A stretch of DNA of 64,000 nt from Flavobacteriales bacterium UBA6051 (GCA_002427735.1 DIYP01000007.1:62001-126000), one strand, 5' to 3'. Counted from the stretch's first letter, positions 35,519-45,015 are shown. Numbers and translations: made by a program. Notes: generated by a model not told the origin, from the sequence alone.

Positions 35519-37510
35519 ATGGGAGTTAAAGCTGAGAACGTTGATACCACTGGAAAAAAGTCAAGATCTATTCGAGAGTTGGCCGTAGGTTTTAGTGCCG
35601 TTTATGCACTCGGTTATTTTTTCCCGGAAAGATGGTGGGGCTGTCATTCTCTGGCTTTTTTACCTCCAATTGTTGCCATTGCGTTCGTAGCAATTGCTGC
35701 ATACTTAATTTGGTTTTTTAAACCATCTCAAGCACTCTATGAGACGAACGTGAAGTCAAAAATACGTCCTGGCTTCAGAGCGGTATTGATTGGTGCAATT
35801 ACTGTCTTCGTGTGTTACCAGCTTCCCATGGTGGCGAATTTCTATGGAGATGCTCCAAATTTTGTAAATGACTTGTCTAACCTTCATATTCAGTCCGGCG
35901 TTGACCATTGGCGTCTTTTTTTAGATCCAAATATTTTCAATGCGAAGATAGGAGAACGCACAGTGCTCAATGGCGCAGTAGTTTTGTCGCAGTTACTCGG
36001 GACAACTCCTTTGATTGCTTTCAGAATTTTTATGGCCCTGATCGGTGGAGTATACGTGGGATCTAGCGTTTATTTTGCATACAATTATTTTGAAAAACGC
36101 ATGTGGAGTTTGAGTGCGTCTATCCTGTTGTGCTTAACGCCATTTGCACTGCTTTTCTTCGGATACATTGAAATTTATGCACCTGCGATATTATTCATCT
36201 CTCTGTTTCTCATGTGTGTACTTAGTTATCTGAAGCATAAAACAGTTAGATTACTTCTTTTAACGCTGGCTTGTTATATACTTGCCGGAAAGTTTCATTT
36301 TGCTTGTACCTTATTATTGATGCCTTGTTTAACAGGTATTATCGCATATCATTTTATTCGTTCTAATGAGAAATGGATGAAAAGAATCAATTGGAAGAAC
36401 ACGACCGTTTTTGTGCTGATCCCCATGCTGTTGATAGTGATTTATATCTATGTTGGAGTGTTGGGTGATCATGTTGATCCACGTTGGTTGGAGAAAGATT
36501 TACCTGTATTTGAACGATTGTTTTTACCATTCTTTTCACCAGAGTCACCGCTCGATCGATACAACTTGTTAAGTGCGAATCATATTGGAGACTTCTTCAA
36601 TGAAATGCTTTTATGGTCGGGAGCGGGAGTTTTTTCATTGATATTGGCTTTTTCCGTATTGCGTAAGTTCGTTGATTGGAATCGGATTGAAATCGTTTTG
36701 TTAGGAGTGACATTGATCTGTTTTGCAGGATTCTTTTTTATGGTTAATCCGCTTTTAGGAATGCCTGTAGATTGGGATCTATTGTCACTTCCAGCACCGG
36801 TTTTGTTACTGTTCATAATCGCTATTTGGAAGCATTTAGAATCAAAGAATCTCGGACATGAGCTTTTAGGTCCGATTGCAGGTATTGCACTTTTAGGTGT
36901 TTCTTTTATACCGGTACATTGGTCTGAAAACTCTCTGTCACATCGTTTTGAAAGTGTAGGCGTCCACACACTAAAGACCTATTGGATTACTGGTGCAGCT
37001 GACGTAGAATTGGCATTGTCACTGGAAAAAGATGAAAAGAAATACGAAGCACGTTTGGTGAAAATCATTGATGAGGTAGAAAAGATATCCGTTGAAGGAA
37101 ATGACCCCGAGCATGCACGTTTGTTAAGGCTATTAGGAAATCATTATTTATTAACGGAAAATAATCCGGAAAAAGCACTGGATGTTTTCGAGGAAGCTTA
37201 TTCGTTCGCGAGCGATGATATGGAAATAGCGTCGGGTTTAATGAATGCATATTTTCTAACGGGGAACTATCAAGGAGCGTTCAGTGGAGCGCAACTATTG
37301 TTGAAAAATGGATATCCAACACATCAGGACGCATTAATGGCATGTATTCATATGTCCTTCGCTGTAAATAATGTAGAAGCCTTAAAAGCCTATGCTGAAG
37401 GTTATCAAAAAGCATATCCAGGTGACCAAAAAGTTGTGCAGCTTTTGGAAGGTCTGGCCGCTGAAGACGCATTGGAAACGTTAAAAAAGCGATTTGGCCT
37501 TGTGCAATAG
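35519..37510 (+). CDS. Polytopic membrane protein with C-terminal TPR-like region, GT-C-like
   Basis: The 663-aa protein has about 11 membrane segments within residues 25-475 and a soluble helical tail (about 485-663). The tail contains TPR-like repeats (LLRLLGNHYLLTENNPEKAL, ASGLMNAYFLTGNYQGAFSG). The first loop carries FYGDAPNFVNDL, and the segment pattern recalls GT-C glycosyltransferases (PMT/ArnT type), which place catalytic acidic residues in this loop. No specific family could be assigned, so a glycosyltransferase role is only a suggestion. It precedes the condensation-like gene on the same strand. Confidence 0.65.
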   Translation: MGVKAENVDTTGKKSRSIRELAVGFSAVYALGYFFPERWWGCHSLAFLPPIVAIAFVAIAAYLIWFFKPSQALYETNVKSKIRPGFRAVLIGAITVFVCYQLPMVANFYGDAPNFVNDLSNLHIQSGVDHWRLFLDPNIFNAKIGERTVLNGAVVLSQLLGTTPLIAFRIFMALIGGVYVGSSVYFAYNYFEKRMWSLSASILLCLTPFALLFFGYIEIYAPAILFISLFLMCVLSYLKHKTVRLLLLTLACYILAGKFHFACTLLLMPCLTGIIAYHFIRSNEKWMKRINWKNTTVFVLIPMLLIVIYIYVGVLGDHVDPRWLEKDLPVFERLFLPFFSPESPLDRYNLLSANHIGDFFNEMLLWSGAGVFSLILAFSVLRKFVDWNRIEIVLLGVTLICFAGFFFMVNPLLGMPVDWDLLSLPAPVLLLFIIAIWKHLESKNLGHELLGPIAGIALLGVSFIPVHWSENSLSHRFESVGVHTLKTYWITGAADVELALSLEKDEKKYEARLVKIIDEVEKISVEGNDPEHARLLRLLGNHYLLTENNPEKALDVFEEAYSFASDDMEIASGLMNAYFLTGNYQGAFSGAQLLLKNGYPTHQDALMACIHMSFAVNNVEALKAYAEGYQKAYPGDQKVVQLLEGLAAEDALETLKKRFGLVQ

Positions 37511-37532
37511 CATATCATTGAAAGAGAGTGCG

Positions 37533-37540
37533 TAATTTTG
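37533..37540 (+). promoter_or_regulatory. Candidate -7 element
   Basis: TAATTTTG matches TAnnTTTG exactly, 9 nt before the ATG at 37550. The TTG at 37538, a possible earlier start for the next gene, lies inside this element. Confidence 0.35.
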
Positions 37541-37549
37541 CAGATCGGA

Positions 37550-38788
37550 ATGAAGAGGAATGAGCTAAATAGTTGCGACCATTTTCAATTATTGATTGAT
37601 TACAAGATCAAAAAGGAAAAAGGAACGGCGAACACCAGTCAAATGTTATTGGAATTAGATGGAGAGCTTTCTTCTGACCAGTTGCGCGACTATCTTCTCC
37701 AAAACAAGCACTTTAATGCTTTGATCAATACGCGCTTGGTTCGTCCATTTTTTGGTAAAGAGTATTACGCTCAAGCGTCAAATCAACCATTCCAAATACA
37801 TGAAATTCAGTATGACCAACTGAATTATCCAGAGTTATTCGTAAACGATGATATCGGCAATGTGCCGGTAAAAGTAACGTTGATTCAGGTTGAAGGAAAA
37901 AGCTCTGTTATGCTGCAGTTCAACCATATTTTTATCGATAACAATGGTGTAAAGAATCTGTTGCGCTCATTCAATGGTGGTGAATACGATTTTATCCGAG
38001 AGAAGCATGAAGAGCAAGCATCATTTTTTAAACGATTGAAAGTAACATTTCAATTGGCAAGAAAGATGCTGGCCAAATGGTATCAACCAAAGGCATTCCT
38101 ACACGCGAATTCAAATGGTCCGATTGATAAAGATTATCTCTTCTATCGTTTTTCGTCAGCGGACACAGAGAAGGTAAAATCGAAAGTGGTGCCATCGCAT
38201 CGAATGAAGTCTATAAGTTCGCTCTTACTTTCTTCGTGCTGCATTGCGTTGAGAGAATTACTGATTAAGCGTGGAGAAGAGTTGAAAGAGTTTGTTTTTC
38301 AGCAACCTTTTGACCTTACGCCAAAGCGAGAAAAGCCGTACATTCTTGGAAATCGTTTTTCATTTATTCATTACAGAATTCCACCAGAGGGTGTGACGAC
38401 ATTGGGTGAAATGGAAAACGAATTAAATCGCCAAACACTTGAGCAAATCCGAGAAAAAGTCCCGCAGAAATTCCTTGAATTAGAGTCCATTCTTCGTTCC
38501 ATAAGTCTACGCTTGCATTTATGGATGATCAGTCTTCCTGCGCGTGGTAAGATGACCTCATTTGCTTATACATTCATTGATGAGGCCAAGGTCATAGATC
38601 AGTTCGCTGGTCATAATATAACGTACATAACGAATATGCCTCCAATCATGCGAAGACCACCAATTACTATTGGATTTGCTTATTATGAAGGGGATTTAGT
38701 CGTTCAGGCTTGTTATGATCGGAATGCGATCACACGTGAGGAAGCTGAGTTCTTTTTTGAACAAATCCAATCCAGTCTACTAGCCTAG
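37550..38788 (+). CDS. Condensation-domain-like acyltransferase
   Basis: The 412-aa soluble protein has the length and pattern of a stand-alone chloramphenicol-acetyltransferase/condensation fold. FNHIFIDNNG carries an HxxxDxxG motif (H126, D130, G133), the catalytic signature of condensation, WS/DGAT and PapA-type acyltransferases. The C-terminal part (ITNMPPI, GFAYYEGDLVVQACYDRNAI) fits the second half of that fold. It probably transfers an acyl group to a hydroxyl or amine; substrate unknown. It overlaps the convergent sulfotransferase gene by 4 bp. The preceding TTG at 37538 is less likely as a start. Confidence 0.65.
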   Translation: MKRNELNSCDHFQLLIDYKIKKEKGTANTSQMLLELDGELSSDQLRDYLLQNKHFNALINTRLVRPFFGKEYYAQASNQPFQIHEIQYDQLNYPELFVNDDIGNVPVKVTLIQVEGKSSVMLQFNHIFIDNNGVKNLLRSFNGGEYDFIREKHEEQASFFKRLKVTFQLARKMLAKWYQPKAFLHANSNGPIDKDYLFYRFSSADTEKVKSKVVPSHRMKSISSLLLSSCCIALRELLIKRGEELKEFVFQQPFDLTPKREKPYILGNRFSFIHYRIPPEGVTTLGEMENELNRQTLEQIREKVPQKFLELESILRSISLRLHLWMISLPARGKMTSFAYTFIDEAKVIDQFAGHNITYITNMPPIMRRPPITIGFAYYEGDLVVQACYDRNAITREEAEFFFEQIQSSLLA

Positions 38789-39864
38789 TAATCATAGGCC
38801 TCGCGAATTTGAATACACTTGGTGTTAATTTCGCTAACCAAATCATTTTCAGGATTAAAACTATTGCGTTTGAATGACTTTCGAGCTTCAAAAAATGAGG
38901 ATAGGTCGTCAGGTTTTACGTCAATTTTCAATTGCTCAACGATTTTGGAAAGCTCCTGAATCGGTTGTTTTACGAAGTCTTCGTATTTCAATTCTGCCAA
39001 TTGCTCTGAAGTAAGATTTGACTTTTCTGCAAGGAACTTTTGCATGACTAATTCATAATATTCGAAAACAAAACTATGAACGTCAAAGTTGTCGAACGAT
39101 TCTAGACTAAACTCAGGTAAAATCTTATTGTAAAGGTTAAGGGTTGACGGTATAACATCTTGTGGATCACGTACTATATGAATGAAACGTGCATCTGGAT
39201 ATATGCTCAAAAGTTCAGCGGTACGTGCTGTGTTCCCAGGGCTTTTGAAGACGAGTGTTTTTCCCTTGTTCATGCTTTGAATTTTGCGTGCAAAGGCATA
39301 ATGTGTCGAAAGCCACTTAGCCGTATATGTTGATTCCCGCATCAAAACATATCGCTTTAAAATGTCCTTGCTTTTCGAGGGCATGAAAAGGAAACTAACC
39401 GATGAGTGTCGAGCCATTAATGCCATTCCGAATTCCTCTTCCTGCGGAGAATTCCAGTTCACCTTCATTTTATCCATCAGCCGTGTTTCCGGAAGGACAT
39501 TTTTTAAAATAGGAACAAGTAAAAACTCAAAATACTTGCTTAGAAACGGAAAGAGACAATCGATCATCCGTGGAGCAACAAGCGACTCAAATTCGTTCAT
39601 CGAATCATGAAAGTAGGTCGTTCCACTTCTTGGGTGTCCTATTATAAAAATGGGAGCCTTAACTTCTTCCTTTTTCGCAAGCCCATAAGCAATAGCCTCG
39701 ATGATTCTGAAAGGCGTAAATAGAAGAATAATAAAGAGAGAGGTCAGGAGTCTGGAGAATGCAACCCACTTCATTCGAAAGCTCGTTTCACCGATTAACG
39801 AAAAAAATCGGAATAGTGTAGATCCGATAATTATATGAGGTGTAAAAGGGCGTCCTGCTTTCAT
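38785..39864 (-). CDS. Sulfotransferase family protein
   Basis: The 359-aa protein has the PAPS-binding P-loop-like motif IIGHPRSGTTYFHDSM (about 76-91) and the 3'-phosphate motif RFIHIVRDPQDVIPS (about 225). FKSPGNTARTAEL lies between the two. These are hallmarks of the Sulfotransfer_3 type enzymes, which move sulfate from PAPS to an alcohol, sugar or lipid. A hydrophobic stretch near 30-55 suggests membrane association. Tail-to-tail overlap of 4 bp with the acyltransferase-like gene is suggestive but not proof of a shared pathway. Confidence 0.82.
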   Translation of the reverse strand: MKAGRPFTPHIIIGSTLFRFFSLIGETSFRMKWVAFSRLLTSLFIILLFTPFRIIEAIAYGLAKKEEVKAPIFIIGHPRSGTTYFHDSMNEFESLVAPRMIDCLFPFLSKYFEFLLVPILKNVLPETRLMDKMKVNWNSPQEEEFGMALMARHSSVSFLFMPSKSKDILKRYVLMRESTYTAKWLSTHYAFARKIQSMNKGKTLVFKSPGNTARTAELLSIYPDARFIHIVRDPQDVIPSTLNLYNKILPEFSLESFDNFDVHSFVFEYYELVMQKFLAEKSNLTSEQLAELKYEDFVKQPIQELSKIVEQLKIDVKPDDLSSFFEARKSFKRNSFNPENDLVSEINTKCIQIREAYDY

Positions 39865-39893
39865 CTTACTGCGCCATAATCTTCGCGCTCGTG

Positions 39894-39901
39894 CAAATAT
39901 A
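39894..39901 (-). promoter_or_regulatory. Candidate -7 element for the sulfotransferase gene
   Basis: TATATTTG on the minus strand matches TAnnTTTG exactly, 29 nt upstream of the ATG at 39864. Confidence 0.33.
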
Positions 39902-39921
39902 CCTTAATAAAGCGGATGAGT

Positions 39922-41151
39922 TTAGCCAAATGCCTTTCGTCCAATTTTGCGCATAGCAATTAATGAAATGATCAGTGCAATGAGCGGCAATGCACTCACA
40001 AAATAGTAGAGTTTGAATCCGAGAAAACCATATAGAGTTGCAGAAACAACGGGGAATGCTGCCATGGAAAAGGAGCCAATGGACTCACTAATTCCCATGA
40101 TTTCTCCAAGTTTTTTCTGGTCCGCGTGAATTGAAATTAATGCATTAAATGTTGGGAAACAGAGAGACAGTCCTAAATTCAAGATGTAATAAAAGGCAAT
40201 GAAGAGATAAATATTGTCAGTTAAAGTGATTGAAAACATTCCAGCAAAGCAAAGTACTAAGCCAATAATCAGCGTAGGGAATTCTCCGAATCGTTTAACG
40301 AATTGTTTTGAAGCGAAAGCTTGGTTGAACGCTAAAAAGATACCAACGACAAACATAAAGAACCCAAGTTCCTTTTCATTGAATTTGAATAAGTCTATTA
40401 AGAATAATGCCATGGTACCAATATAAAATCCCATCATAGCAGTAAAGAAAAGTTTTACCGTAAAAATGGTTTTGATAATGTTGGAGGGATTAACACTTCG
40501 TACTCGCCCAGGAATATTGATGATTTTCCATAGGGATTGTCGCTTTTTGGGCGATCGCTTTTCTTCTGGCAAGGATTCTTTCAGCCAAAATATAATGGCC
40601 AATAATGTGAGCACTGAAATGCTAATGGAAACCAATATGGTACCCAGATAACCGATAGAGGTGGAGGCCGAAATTCCTCCTAACCCTGGACCTATGATCA
40701 TACCAATACCGGCAATTCCTCCGAGATATCCGAAAATATAACTTTTTTCTTGTCGAGTTGTAATATCCGCTACATAGGCGTTAGTCACGGAAGTATTCCC
40801 TCCAGTTATACCGTCAAGGATTCGGGAGAGTGCTATAATGACCAGCGCTAGAGTGATGCCAAAGAACTTGTAATCGGGAATGGATAGGGCTAATACGAAA
40901 ACAAACCAGCTGAGCAAAGTGCCAGCTTGGCTGACAATTAAAATGGGCTTGCGCCCCATGGAATCAGACAATGAACCAAGAAAAGGAGCTCCGATAAATT
41001 GAAATGCCGAATATAAGGTCAACAATAATCCAAAAACCCATTCAGGAGCACCGTAACTATCCACAACGAACGGTAGGATTGGCATGAGGATGCTGAATCC
41101 CAATACATTGACAAAAGTTAGTAAGTAAGCCGGAATGAGTTTCTTAGACAT
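39922..41151 (-). CDS. TetA-like MFS efflux transporter
   Basis: The 409-aa protein has twelve predicted membrane segments and the MFS motif A GSLSDSMGRKPIL between segments 2 and 3. ILDGITGGNTSVTNAYVADI in segment 4 and the following loop is characteristic of the TetA/DHA1 12-TMS group. It is probably a proton-driven exporter; the substrate cannot be read from the sequence and no resistance claim is made. The ATG at 41151 lies 5 bp from an exact -7 element, implying a nearly leaderless mRNA. Confidence 0.88.
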   Translation of the reverse strand: MSKKLIPAYLLTFVNVLGFSILMPILPFVVDSYGAPEWVFGLLLTLYSAFQFIGAPFLGSLSDSMGRKPILIVSQAGTLLSWFVFVLALSIPDYKFFGITLALVIIALSRILDGITGGNTSVTNAYVADITTRQEKSYIFGYLGGIAGIGMIIGPGLGGISASTSIGYLGTILVSISISVLTLLAIIFWLKESLPEEKRSPKKRQSLWKIINIPGRVRSVNPSNIIKTIFTVKLFFTAMMGFYIGTMALFLIDLFKFNEKELGFFMFVVGIFLAFNQAFASKQFVKRFGEFPTLIIGLVLCFAGMFSITLTDNIYLFIAFYYILNLGLSLCFPTFNALISIHADQKKLGEIMGISESIGSFSMAAFPVVSATLYGFLGFKLYYFVSALPLIALIISLIAMRKIGRKAFG

Positions 41152-41156
41152 GGATA

Positions 41157-41164
41157 CAAAGGTA
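41157..41164 (-). promoter_or_regulatory. Candidate -7 element for the MFS gene
   Basis: TACCTTTG on the minus strand matches TAnnTTTG exactly but lies only 5 nt from the ATG at 41151. Confidence 0.3.
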
Positions 41165-41236
41165 AAACAAAATGTATACCATGGTAATTAATTACACTGA
41201 ATTAACCCAAGCTACTTTCTTTTCCTTATATAAGCA

Positions 41237-43303
41237 CTAGTGTTTTACAATGCGCTTAGTTACACTTTCACGTTCGGATTCAAAGGTCAGCATGTATACA
41301 CCGGGCGCAGAATCACTCAAATCAAGCATGGAAGAAGTGCCGGAAATCATATACGTCTCCATTACTTTTCCGTGAGCATCGGTAAGTGTTAAGCGAACAT
41401 TCTCCTTAAGCTCTGGTAGTACTATTTGTACATTGTCCATTGTGGGGTTCGGTGAGACAATAACAGACTGTGAAAGATATTTTTCAATTAAGCTTACGTC
41501 GTTTACCGTAACTGCAGTTGATGTTGCAGAACATCCATTAGAATTAGTACAAACTACTTCGTAGTCACCATTTGTCGTAGGCGTATAGCATGTATCGAAC
41601 GCAGTAAGAATAACGTTCCCATCCAAGTACCATTCATAAGTTGACCCAATTTCTCCTGAAGGAATACATAGGTCACCACCGTTTACAGCAATAACTGGTG
41701 GAGTTGGAGCTGCATAAACGTTGACTTCCATTGAATCAGAGTTTGAACATCCCGTTGAAAGGTCAGCATAATTGTAGTACAGCATATGAGTACCAATTCC
41801 TGCAATAGAAGGATCAAAATTCCCAGCAACAACGCCGTTACCGGAATAACCTCCACCAGCTGGTGTCCCGGAAGGTATGGTTATGGCTAAATCGTTTTCA
41901 CAATGATCAGTACCCAGGTTTCCAAAACTAACAACAGGTAAATCATTGATTGTGACATTTATTGCATTGTTTGAATCTAAGCACGCACCGTCATTTACGA
42001 CTACGTAATAATCGCCTGTAGCTGTTACTGTATACGACGCGTTTGTCGCTCCTGCGATTGGACCACTTGCATCATGCCATTGCCATCCAAATGTAGAAGT
42101 TGATTGATCTTCAAGCAAAATTGTTTCACCCGCACATAGCGATTGAGCGCCAGAGAGATTCATATTTAATTGTGGGCAGGAGATTCCCAATATAAACTCA
42201 TGGCGTGATGTGTAAGACTGGTCCAGTGTAGAAGCCAATTGATCCAGGGTAGCATTTTGTACCGTCCATGGGGATACAGTTCCGTCTGTTCTACCAATCA
42301 GTTCATAATATTGGCCACCATTCAGAGGGTTGCTTCCATAATGATAAGTGACATCCAATGTGTAGTTCGCTCCATCGGCGAAAACTCCATAATGATGGGT
42401 TTGATCTACCGAGTCAATACCTGGAGACAGCGCGGCATTCAAAGGAGCTTCATCAATTCGGTAGACATGAACAGTATTTACCGCATCTACAGTAACTACC
42501 TGAAGACTGTCTATTCCCATATATGGAAGTGTTAGATCAACAGGAGAGCCATATGTGAATATACTTTCATTGCCTATCGCTGCACCTGAGGCAACTTGAG
42601 TAGCCCCGACATTTATACCGTTGTTTCCATTAGGTGAGTTGTCAATTGGAGTTGGACCATCCATATTCCAGTAACCTACTAAGTTGGCAAATTGTGGATG
42701 CGTAGCGATGACCTTTTTACACATATACTCTTGTATTGATGATGCAGGTAGTGCAGCATTCCATACGCGCACTTCATCAATTGTTCCATCAAAATCACGA
42801 GTACCTCCTGCGGTGTAAGCAATGCGCCCAATCGTAAGGTCGTATGGGTAGTTATCAATTAGACCGGTATAATTATTCGTGTTGAGTTCTTCTCCATTTA
42901 TGTAAATACGCATCACAGATCCGTCGTAGCTTGCGGCCACATGATACCATTGTCCTGTATTCATGACAGGTCCCGTGGTGACTTCTTGCCACGGTGCTCC
43001 AACAGGTCCAATGTTGAATGAAAGCGATCCATTAGCTCCTGCACGTAAGGTATACCCCTGTTCACCGCCGGCCCATCCATCTTTTGAAATGATGACGTTT
43101 TGCCAAATATTTGGTGCCCAACTGTCCGCTTTGATCCAAGCCTCAAGAGTAACATATTGTACATTAAGTGAAGGCGCATCTGGCGCATAAACATAATTGA
43201 AGTTGAAATCATAAGCGTTACCTGCACCAGCAAGTTGCGCGTTTAGAGATGGTGAGCAGAACAATAGAGATAATACTGCTAAAGCGGTGAATAGTGTCTT
43301 CAT
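41237..43303 (-). CDS. LamG-domain adhesin-like protein with T9SS sorting domain
   Basis: The 688-aa protein has a signal peptide (cleavage after LNA), a LamG/concanavalin-like domain (about 25-195; LEAWIKADSW, WYHVAASYDGSVMRIYING, GTIDEVRVWNAALP) and a linker region (about 220-380). Two or three Ig/PKD-like modules follow (about 385-600; STFGWQWHDASGPIAGATNA). The C-terminus is a T9SS type A domain (VSPNPTMDNVQIV through GVYMLTFESE to KRIVKH). It should be exported and surface-attached, probably binding glycans or surfaces. No catalytic motif was seen. Confidence 0.88.
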   Translation of the reverse strand: MKTLFTALAVLSLLFCSPSLNAQLAGAGNAYDFNFNYVYAPDAPSLNVQYVTLEAWIKADSWAPNIWQNVIISKDGWAGGEQGYTLRAGANGSLSFNIGPVGAPWQEVTTGPVMNTGQWYHVAASYDGSVMRIYINGEELNTNNYTGLIDNYPYDLTIGRIAYTAGGTRDFDGTIDEVRVWNAALPASSIQEYMCKKVIATHPQFANLVGYWNMDGPTPIDNSPNGNNGINVGATQVASGAAIGNESIFTYGSPVDLTLPYMGIDSLQVVTVDAVNTVHVYRIDEAPLNAALSPGIDSVDQTHHYGVFADGANYTLDVTYHYGSNPLNGGQYYELIGRTDGTVSPWTVQNATLDQLASTLDQSYTSRHEFILGISCPQLNMNLSGAQSLCAGETILLEDQSTSTFGWQWHDASGPIAGATNASYTVTATGDYYVVVNDGACLDSNNAINVTINDLPVVSFGNLGTDHCENDLAITIPSGTPAGGGYSGNGVVAGNFDPSIAGIGTHMLYYNYADLSTGCSNSDSMEVNVYAAPTPPVIAVNGGDLCIPSGEIGSTYEWYLDGNVILTAFDTCYTPTTNGDYEVVCTNSNGCSATSTAVTVNDVSLIEKYLSQSVIVSPNPTMDNVQIVLPELKENVRLTLTDAHGKVMETYMISGTSSMLDLSDSAPGVYMLTFESERESVTKRIVKH

Positions 43304-43407
43304 CTTGATAGATTTAAGCGATTTTGGTGTAAACGTACGACATATTTGATTGCCAGTAAAGTATATCTGCGTTAAAAATAAAGTGTGTTAAAGAAGTGTT
43401 AGATTGG

Positions 43408-43438
43408 TTTTGCATCTATCATCGTTTCCTTAAATTTA
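43408..43438 (+). promoter_or_regulatory. Candidate promoter of the MauE-like gene
   Basis: TTTTG at 43408-43412 and TAAATTTA at 43431-43438 are spaced by 18 nt. The -7 differs from TAnnTTTG only in the last base. The ATG is at 43458. Confidence 0.35.
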
Positions 43439-43457
43439 CGTCAACTAAACAATTGAT

Positions 43458-44576
43458 ATGAGCAAAATCAAGCAGTACCTTCCATGGACGATTCGCATCA
43501 TTATAGCAGTACTTTTCTTAGTTTCCGCCTTTGCCAAATTATATCCAAGTGCAATAACGGCATTGGGTACCTTTGAGGCGAAGCAGTTGATTCCTATAGG
43601 ATTCTCCGAAGGATTTGCACCATATTTCTCACGTTTTATTATCGCTGCGGAATTTTCCATTGGGATAGCTATCTTACAGCCTCACTTCTTAAAACGGTTT
43701 GTTATACCCGTAGCTACCCTATTGCTTTTTATCTTTTGCGTTCAATTGACTTACGATATTATTAGTAAAGGCGCTTCTGCAGGGAACTGTGGTTGTTTTG
43801 GTGAGTTAATACCAATGACACCAATGCAGGCATTGATTAAAAATATCATTGCTATAGCGATGTTGGTTTATCTATATATGTTGCAGCCAAAGGATGCCGG
43901 TGGACAAAAGTTTAATTACCTGTTATTGATTTTTACGTCGATTGCGCTTGTCATGTTTGCATCGGCTCCTGTTCAATTTGCAACGGAGCAAGTGGCTACT
44001 TCTGATGATACAATGGTACATCCAGATTTTGCCCAACCAGAAGAACCATTTAGTATTACTGAGCCAGGTGACTCAATAACTTCAGAAAACACAAATGGGA
44101 CTGAGGGTGAAGTGGTCGATGATAGAGAAGTAGAGGCGGTAGTAGAAACTGAACCTCAAGGACCAGCGAAGGTAACTTCCAAGTTTAGCAAGTTCCCAAA
44201 TTTTATTCCGAATGGGGTACGAATTGATGAAGGAAAGAAAATCTTATGTCTTTTTGCTCCAGGTTGTGATCACTGCCGTGAAACGGCCAAGACACTTACA
44301 GAAATGAAAGCAGAAATTCCAAATTTTCCTCCGGTTCACATTGTTTTCATGGATGAAGAGCCGGAAAAAATTCCGGATTTCTTCGATTTCGCAGGGAGGG
44401 AGTATTCCTATCGTGTAGCGTCAGTTGTTGACTTCTGGGAGATTTTAGATTTCTCAAGAGACACTCCCGGTGTTGTCTACCTTTGGAATGGTAATGTGCG
44501 TTATTTCGCTGATGGAATCAATGAAAAAGCATTTGATAAAGAGACACTTAAAAAAGAGTTAGCGAAGAAAAAATAG
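43458..44576 (+). CDS. MauE/DoxX-like membrane protein fused to a thioredoxin-like domain
   Basis: The 372-aa protein has a four-helix MauE/DoxX-type membrane domain (about 10-145) with the family motif GNCGCFGE (C111, C113), and one more helix (about 153-172). An acidic linker (about 175-238) leads to a thioredoxin-like domain (about 240-372) with CLFAPGCDHCRE, giving a CxxC pair at C270/C273. MauE-type proteins relay disulfide redox state across the inner membrane. The fused CDHC domain, placed after the fifth helix, is probably periplasmic. It is monocistronic, with non-coding DNA on both sides. Confidence 0.82.
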   Translation: MSKIKQYLPWTIRIIIAVLFLVSAFAKLYPSAITALGTFEAKQLIPIGFSEGFAPYFSRFIIAAEFSIGIAILQPHFLKRFVIPVATLLLFIFCVQLTYDIISKGASAGNCGCFGELIPMTPMQALIKNIIAIAMLVYLYMLQPKDAGGQKFNYLLLIFTSIALVMFASAPVQFATEQVATSDDTMVHPDFAQPEEPFSITEPGDSITSENTNGTEGEVVDDREVEAVVETEPQGPAKVTSKFSKFPNFIPNGVRIDEGKKILCLFAPGCDHCRETAKTLTEMKAEIPNFPPVHIVFMDEEPEKIPDFFDFAGREYSYRVASVVDFWEILDFSRDTPGVVYLWNGNVRYFADGINEKAFDKETLKKELAKKK

Positions 44577-45015
44577 CTGAGTTTACGTATCTCTTACAGA
44601 GAAAATACCGTAGATTTCTCAGTTTCTTCGTGTCGCAGTATTATCGCATGCTTTAAGCGTTGTTTTCAATACAGTTTTCTTAAAATTTGTACTAAAAGAG
44701 CCGTTGTTCTGATAGGTAATTGTTGTAGTTTTTCTAATCTATAGAATCAGCTTAATTACGCTATAAATCAGGTATTTATATTTCCTTTTCTTTTGAAGTT
44801 GTTAGCTATGTTTGGAATGTAGACGAAAAGAATTGATTCGATCACTAACACAAAACTATTCATTGAACAAAAGCTTTTGTCTGCGCACTAGGCATAGTGA
44901 ATTAAAACCGAATGATCACAATTTCGATTAAGTAGCTGCAATCAGTGATAATTCAATGGTGTAATCCGAAAAACCAACTTAAAAAGAGTAGGAAATTATT
45001 AAATACAAAATTATT
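44577..45015. other. Non-coding region upstream of the MVL-type lectin gene
   Basis: These 439 bp are AT-rich and contain no convincing coding frame on either strand. Two items stand out. An exact -7-like TATGTTTG lies at 44807-44814, which would give a leader of about 200 nt to the lectin ATG. A perfect 14-bp palindrome ACAAAAGCTTTTGT lies at 44867-44880 within that leader. No terminator is obvious for the preceding gene, only a weak GAGAAA/TTTCTC inverted repeat near 44598-44623. Confidence 0.5.
44867..44880. promoter_or_regulatory. Perfect 14-bp palindrome, possible operator
   Basis: ACAAAAGCTTTTGT is exactly self-complementary and sits between the candidate -7 element at 44807 and the lectin start at 45016. 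It could be an operator for a dimeric regulator, but a single copy in AT-rich DNA is weak evidence. Confidence 0.3.

Noticed and set aside
37065..37472. Minus-strand frames within the 3' part of the TPR gene
   Set aside because: They are antisense shadows of the TPR-like region and show no signal, motif or spacing of their own.
44598..44623. Terminator after the MauE-like gene
   Set aside because: The GAGAAA/TTTCTC inverted repeat is short, has a large loop and lacks a proper T run.
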